From Candidatus Dormiibacterota bacterium (GTDB taxonomy: Bacteria > Chloroflexota > Dormibacteria > UBA8260 > Bog-877), in NCBI GenBank assembly GCA_003133485.1, contig PKXR01000082.1, positions 2,218 through 8,870 of the forward strand: DNA of 6,653 nt, given 5' to 3'. This document shows positions 4,373 to 6,653 of the stretch, in pieces. How positions within the stretch are numbered: position 1 is the first letter of the stretch; the number at the start of each line of letters is the position of its first letter. Under the pieces are notes generated by a model, which was not told the origin of the DNA, searched no databases, and worked only from the letters and a program-made list of their open reading frames with translations. The position numbers and the translations under genes are program-made.

Positions 4373-6388
4373 ATGCCAGACGGCCCGGCCACGCCGGCTC
4401 CGCGACCTCCCCAGAGTCCCTTGCCAGGTGGGCGATCGCCCATGAACTGGCGATCGCTGCGCAGCTGGATGCCGCTGATCGTGATCCTGGTCCTCAACGT
4501 CTTGATCGTCAACGTCTTTTTGGCGCCGACGACCCCCAAGTCAATAACCATTCCCTACAACCAGTTCGTGACCGACGTCGGCAACAACGATGTGACCAGC
4601 ATCACCACCAGCTCCGGCACGATCGAGGGCACCTTCCGCCACAAGACGGGAGCCTCGCCCACCGCCAAGAACACCGCCAAGTACTTCACGACGCAGGTGC
4701 CCAGCTTCGGAGGCGCGGGCCTGGAGGCTTTGCTCCAGAAGCACAACGTCACCGTGAACGCCGAATCCACGCTCACCCCCTTCTGGGAGGAGCTGCTGCT
4801 CAGCTTCGGGCCGACCCTGCTGATAGTGGCCGGCTTCATCTATCTAATGCGGCGTGCCTCCGCCTCGGCTGGCGGCGGTCTCTTCAGCATGGGTCGAAGT
4901 CAGGCCCGCCTGTACGACGCAGAGCGGCCGGCGACGACCTTCGCCGACGTGGCGGGAATTGACGAAGCTAAGGAAGAACTAGAGGAAATCGTGGATTTCC
5001 TTCGACAACCAGCCAAGTACCAACGCCTCGGGGGGACCGTCCCCAAAGGGGTGCTGCTGGTCGGCCTACCCGGCACCGGCAAGACCCTGCTCGCCCGGGC
5101 GGTGGCGGGGGAGGCCAAGGTTCCCTTCTTCAGCCTCTCCGCCTCGGAGTTCATCGAGATGATCGTGGGCGTGGGCGCTTCGCGAGTGCGCGATCTCTTC
5201 GCCAAGGCGCGCGCAGCGGCCCCCGCGATCATCTTCGTTGACGAGTTGGATGCCATCGGTCGGAGTCGGGGCGTCGGGGCCAGCTTCGGCGGCCACGACG
5301 AGCGCGAGCAGACGCTCAATCAGCTGCTCGTCGAAATGGACGGCTTCGAAGGCAATGAAGGCATCATCGTCATTGCCGCCACCAATCGTCCCGATGTGCT
5401 GGATCCGGCGTTGCTGCGCCCCGGGCGCTTCGATCGGCAGGTTGTCGTACCGCTGCCCGATGTGCGAGGCCGCGAGCAAATCCTCAAAGTTCACATGCGC
5501 AAGGTGCCGCTGGGAGACAACGTCAAGCCTTCGGTGATCGCGCGCGGCACGCCGGGCTTTTCCGGTGCCGACCTTGCCAACCTGGTGAACGAGGCCGCGC
5601 TATTCGCGGCACGGGCCAACAAGCGCTCCGTCACCATGGAGGAGTTCGAGCGCGCGAAGGACAAGATCATGATGGGCGCCGAGCGGCGTTCCTTGGTCAT
5701 GACCGAGGAAGAAAAGCGCAACACCGCCTACCACGAGTCGGGCCATGCGATCGTGGGATTGTGTGTTCCGGAGCACGATCCCGTCTACAAGGTAACCATC
5801 ATTCCGCGCGGCCGCGCGCTCGGAGTGACGATGTTCCTGCCGGAGGCCGATCGCTATAGCACCAGCAAGCGGCAGCTGGAAAGCCGAATCGCAACCTTGT
5901 TCGGCGGCCGAGTGGCGGAGGAGCTGGTGTTTGGCGCCGACGCGGTGACGACCGGCGCCTCGAACGATATCGAACGCGCGACCGAGCTGGCGCGCAACAT
6001 GGTCACGCGCTGGGGTCTGTCGGATCGTTTGGGTCCGCAAACCTACAGCGAAGAATCCGGCGAGGTCTTTCTGGGCCGCAGCGTCACGCAGCACAAACAA
6101 GTCTCCGACGTTACCGCGCATGTGATCGATGAAGAAGTGCGTCGCGTGATCGACACGAATTACCGGCGCGCGTACCAGATCATTCAAACCAATATGGATA
6201 AGCTGCAAGCCATGTCCGAGGCGTTGATCAAGTACGAAACGATCGACGAGGAGCAGATCAAGGACATCATGGCGGGCAAGGTGCCGCGGCCGCCGCGCGA
6301 TTGGGATGATACACCCACACCGACTCCCAGAGGACCCACGGCCGAGACGCCGGCGGCTCCGTTGGTCAGTCCGGCCGGTCAGCACTAG
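4373..6388 (+). CDS. ftsH: FtsH, membrane-bound AAA+ zinc protease (mosaic)
   Basis: This 671-residue ATP-dependent protease would form membrane hexamers that degrade misfolded and regulatory proteins. Order: Pro-rich N-terminus (1-23), membrane segment (about 33-51), extracytoplasmic domain (52-138), second membrane segment (about 140-159), AAA+ domain with Walker A GLPGTGKT (231-238), Walker [12 protein letters not shown] (286-296) and the second region of homology (336-355), then the protease with HESGH (454-458) and third zinc ligand candidate D532 ([11 protein letters not shown]). All catalytic motifs are intact. The pore motif reads MIVG (263-266) rather than MFVG. ATG 4373 fits a leaderless promoter; ATG 4442 (Met24) is an alternative with weak AGGTGG. 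The part before about residue 306 looks actinobacterial. The part after about 326 looks gammaproteobacterial ([44 protein letters not shown]). Downstream folP also fits Gammaproteobacteria. Confidence 0.97.
   Translation: MPDGPATPAPRPPQSPLPGGRSPMNWRSLRSWMPLIVILVLNVLIVNVFLAPTTPKSITIPYNQFVTDVGNNDVTSITTSSGTIEGTFRHKTGASPTAKNTAKYFTTQVPSFGGAGLEALLQKHNVTVNAESTLTPFWEELLLSFGPTLLIVAGFIYLMRRASASAGGGLFSMGRSQARLYDAERPATTFADVAGIDEAKEELEEIVDFLRQPAKYQRLGGTVPKGVLLVGLPGTGKTLLARAVAGEAKVPFFSLSASEFIEMIVGVGASRVRDLFAKARAAAPAIIFVDELDAIGRSRGVGASFGGHDEREQTLNQLLVEMDGFEGNEGIIVIAATNRPDVLDPALLRPGRFDRQVVVPLPDVRGREQILKVHMRKVPLGDNVKPSVIARGTPGFSGADLANLVNEAALFAARANKRSVTMEEFERAKDKIMMGAERRSLVMTEEEKRNTAYHESGHAIVGLCVPEHDPVYKVTIIPRGRALGVTMFLPEADRYSTSKRQLESRIATLFGGRVAEELVFGADAVTTGASNDIERATELARNMVTRWGLSDRLGPQTYSEESGEVFLGRSVTQHKQVSDVTAHVIDEEVRRVIDTNYRRAYQIIQTNMDKLQAMSEALIKYETIDEEQIKDIMAGKVPRPPRDWDDTPTPTPRGPTAETPAAPLVSPAGQH
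5288..5347 (+). other. Switch zone between two FtsH lineages
   Basis: Codons 306-325 of ftsH encode the stretch from GGHDEREQ to EMDGF, nearly identical in FtsH of most phyla. The protein is actinobacterial-like to its left ([16 protein letters not shown]) and gammaproteobacterial-like to its right ([15 protein letters not shown]). Hand counts across ftsH agree: AAT is 0 of 9 Asn codons before codon 306 and 5 of 12 after it (the first at codon 316); GCG is about 9 of 34 Ala codons before and 16 of 33 after; CGC is about 6 of 18 Arg codons before and 18 of 32 after. The frame is kept. This is where an assembler or homologous recombination would join two ftsH genes. Confidence 0.6.
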
Positions 6389-6471
6389 AGGTCCGGCTCG
6401 GCACGGCATTTCTCGGGCCGCCGTGAATCCATTCTTGGAGGCTGCGGGAAAACCTCCCCCCGTCTAGTCCT

Positions 6472-6653
6472 ATGCAATGGCGTTGCCGACAAAGGATCAT
6501 TGACTTGAGCCAGCCGGTCGTCATGGGCATCTTGAATGTGACGCCCGATTCCTTTTCGGACGGCGCTCGATATTCCACGGCGGATGCGGCGCTAGGCCAC
6601 GCAGCGCAGATGGTGCGCGAGGGAGCGGCGATCATCGATGTGGGCGGGGAATC
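6472..6653 (+). CDS. folP: Dihydropteroate synthase, N-terminal part (cut by window end)
   Basis: Sixty complete codons are visible. VVMGILNVTPDSFSDGAR (16-33) is the hallmark of dihydropteroate synthase, containing the conserved Asn and the DSFSDG loop, and AAIIDVGGES (52 onward) is the second conserved strand. The enzyme joins 6-hydroxymethyl-dihydropterin pyrophosphate with p-aminobenzoate in folate synthesis and is the sulfonamide target. The ATG at 6472 leaves the usual short lead-in (MQWRCRQRIIDLSQP) before the first strand, and an in-frame stop at 6424-6426 bars a much longer version; no clear ribosome-binding site is seen. It lies 83 bp after ftsH. Direct ftsH-folP order is typical of Gammaproteobacteria (E. 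coli ftsH-folP-glmM), while actinobacterial clusters usually place folE between them. The remaining two-thirds or more of the gene lies beyond the window. Confidence 0.95.
   Translation, partial: MQWRCRQRIIDLSQPVVMGILNVTPDSFSDGARYSTADAALGHAAQMVREGAAIIDVGGE

Noticed and set aside
4432..4457. Two GCGATCGC octamers 18 bp apart (the cyanobacterial HIP1 sequence)
   Set aside because: Only this pair was noticed, both lie in coding sequence of ftsH, and nothing else suggests a cyanobacterium; chance in GC-rich DNA.
5600..6409. 269-codon minus-strand open frame opposite ftsH
   Set aside because: It is antisense to the protease half of FtsH, shows His/Arg-rich composition expected from a mirror frame, and has no motif or ribosome-binding site that I can see.
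6402..6425. Possible terminator after ftsH: CACGGC pairing with GCCGTG across a 12-nt loop
   Set aside because: The stem is only 6 bp, the loop is long and no T-run follows; GGAGG/CCTCC at 6437-6457 is equally weak. Neither is enough to call.

Overview
This is a GC-rich bacterial window with eight protein genes in two divergent blocks. No RNA gene, CRISPR array or insertion sequence was found. From the left end to about position 5290 the content looks actinobacterial, perhaps Acidimicrobiia-like. The signs are an SOS box of the CGAAC-N4-GTTCG type, frequent GTG/TTG starts, an imuA-imuB mutagenesis cassette with a small DUF6504-like gene behind it, and an apparently leaderless ftsH. From about 5350 to the right end the protein sequence looks gammaproteobacterial: the second half of FtsH carries proteobacterial signatures, and folP follows it directly.

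Minus-strand block (100-1792), read right to left: an HU-family nucleoid protein with an unusual 12-residue insertion, an NDUFA9-like atypical SDR (NAD(P)-binding) protein, and an SCP2 sterol/lipid-carrier domain protein. Gaps are 27 and 49 bp, so they probably share a transcript that starts upstream of HU. A hairpin lies at the end of the SCP2 gene.

Divergent intergenic region (1793-2035): it holds a well-formed sigma-70-type promoter (TTGCTT-N17-TACAAT) whose spacer encloses a perfect LexA box. It also holds three CTTTC blocks at exact 10-bp spacing and an 8-bp inverted repeat over the expected start of transcription.

Plus-strand block (2036-4343): imuA (RecA-like, Walker A lysine lost), imuB (Y-family polymerase fold with catalytic acids lost but a beta-clamp motif kept) and an 82-codon DUF6504-like gene. 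They are joined by GTGA and ATGA stop/start overlaps and form an SOS-controlled translesion-synthesis operon. The usual catalytic partner DnaE2 is not in the window.

Right part (4373-6653): ftsH, a membrane AAA+ zinc protease, then the first 60 codons of folP (dihydropteroate synthase), cut by the window end. The main anomaly is FtsH itself. Its N-terminal half resembles actinobacterial FtsH and its C-terminal half resembles gammaproteobacterial FtsH, with codon use shifting at the same place. The switch lies inside the stretch most conserved between phyla (about 5288-5347). It is either an assembly chimera joining two organisms or a real inter-phylum recombinant. This should be settled before the gene order right of about 5290 is attributed to the same genome as imuAB.
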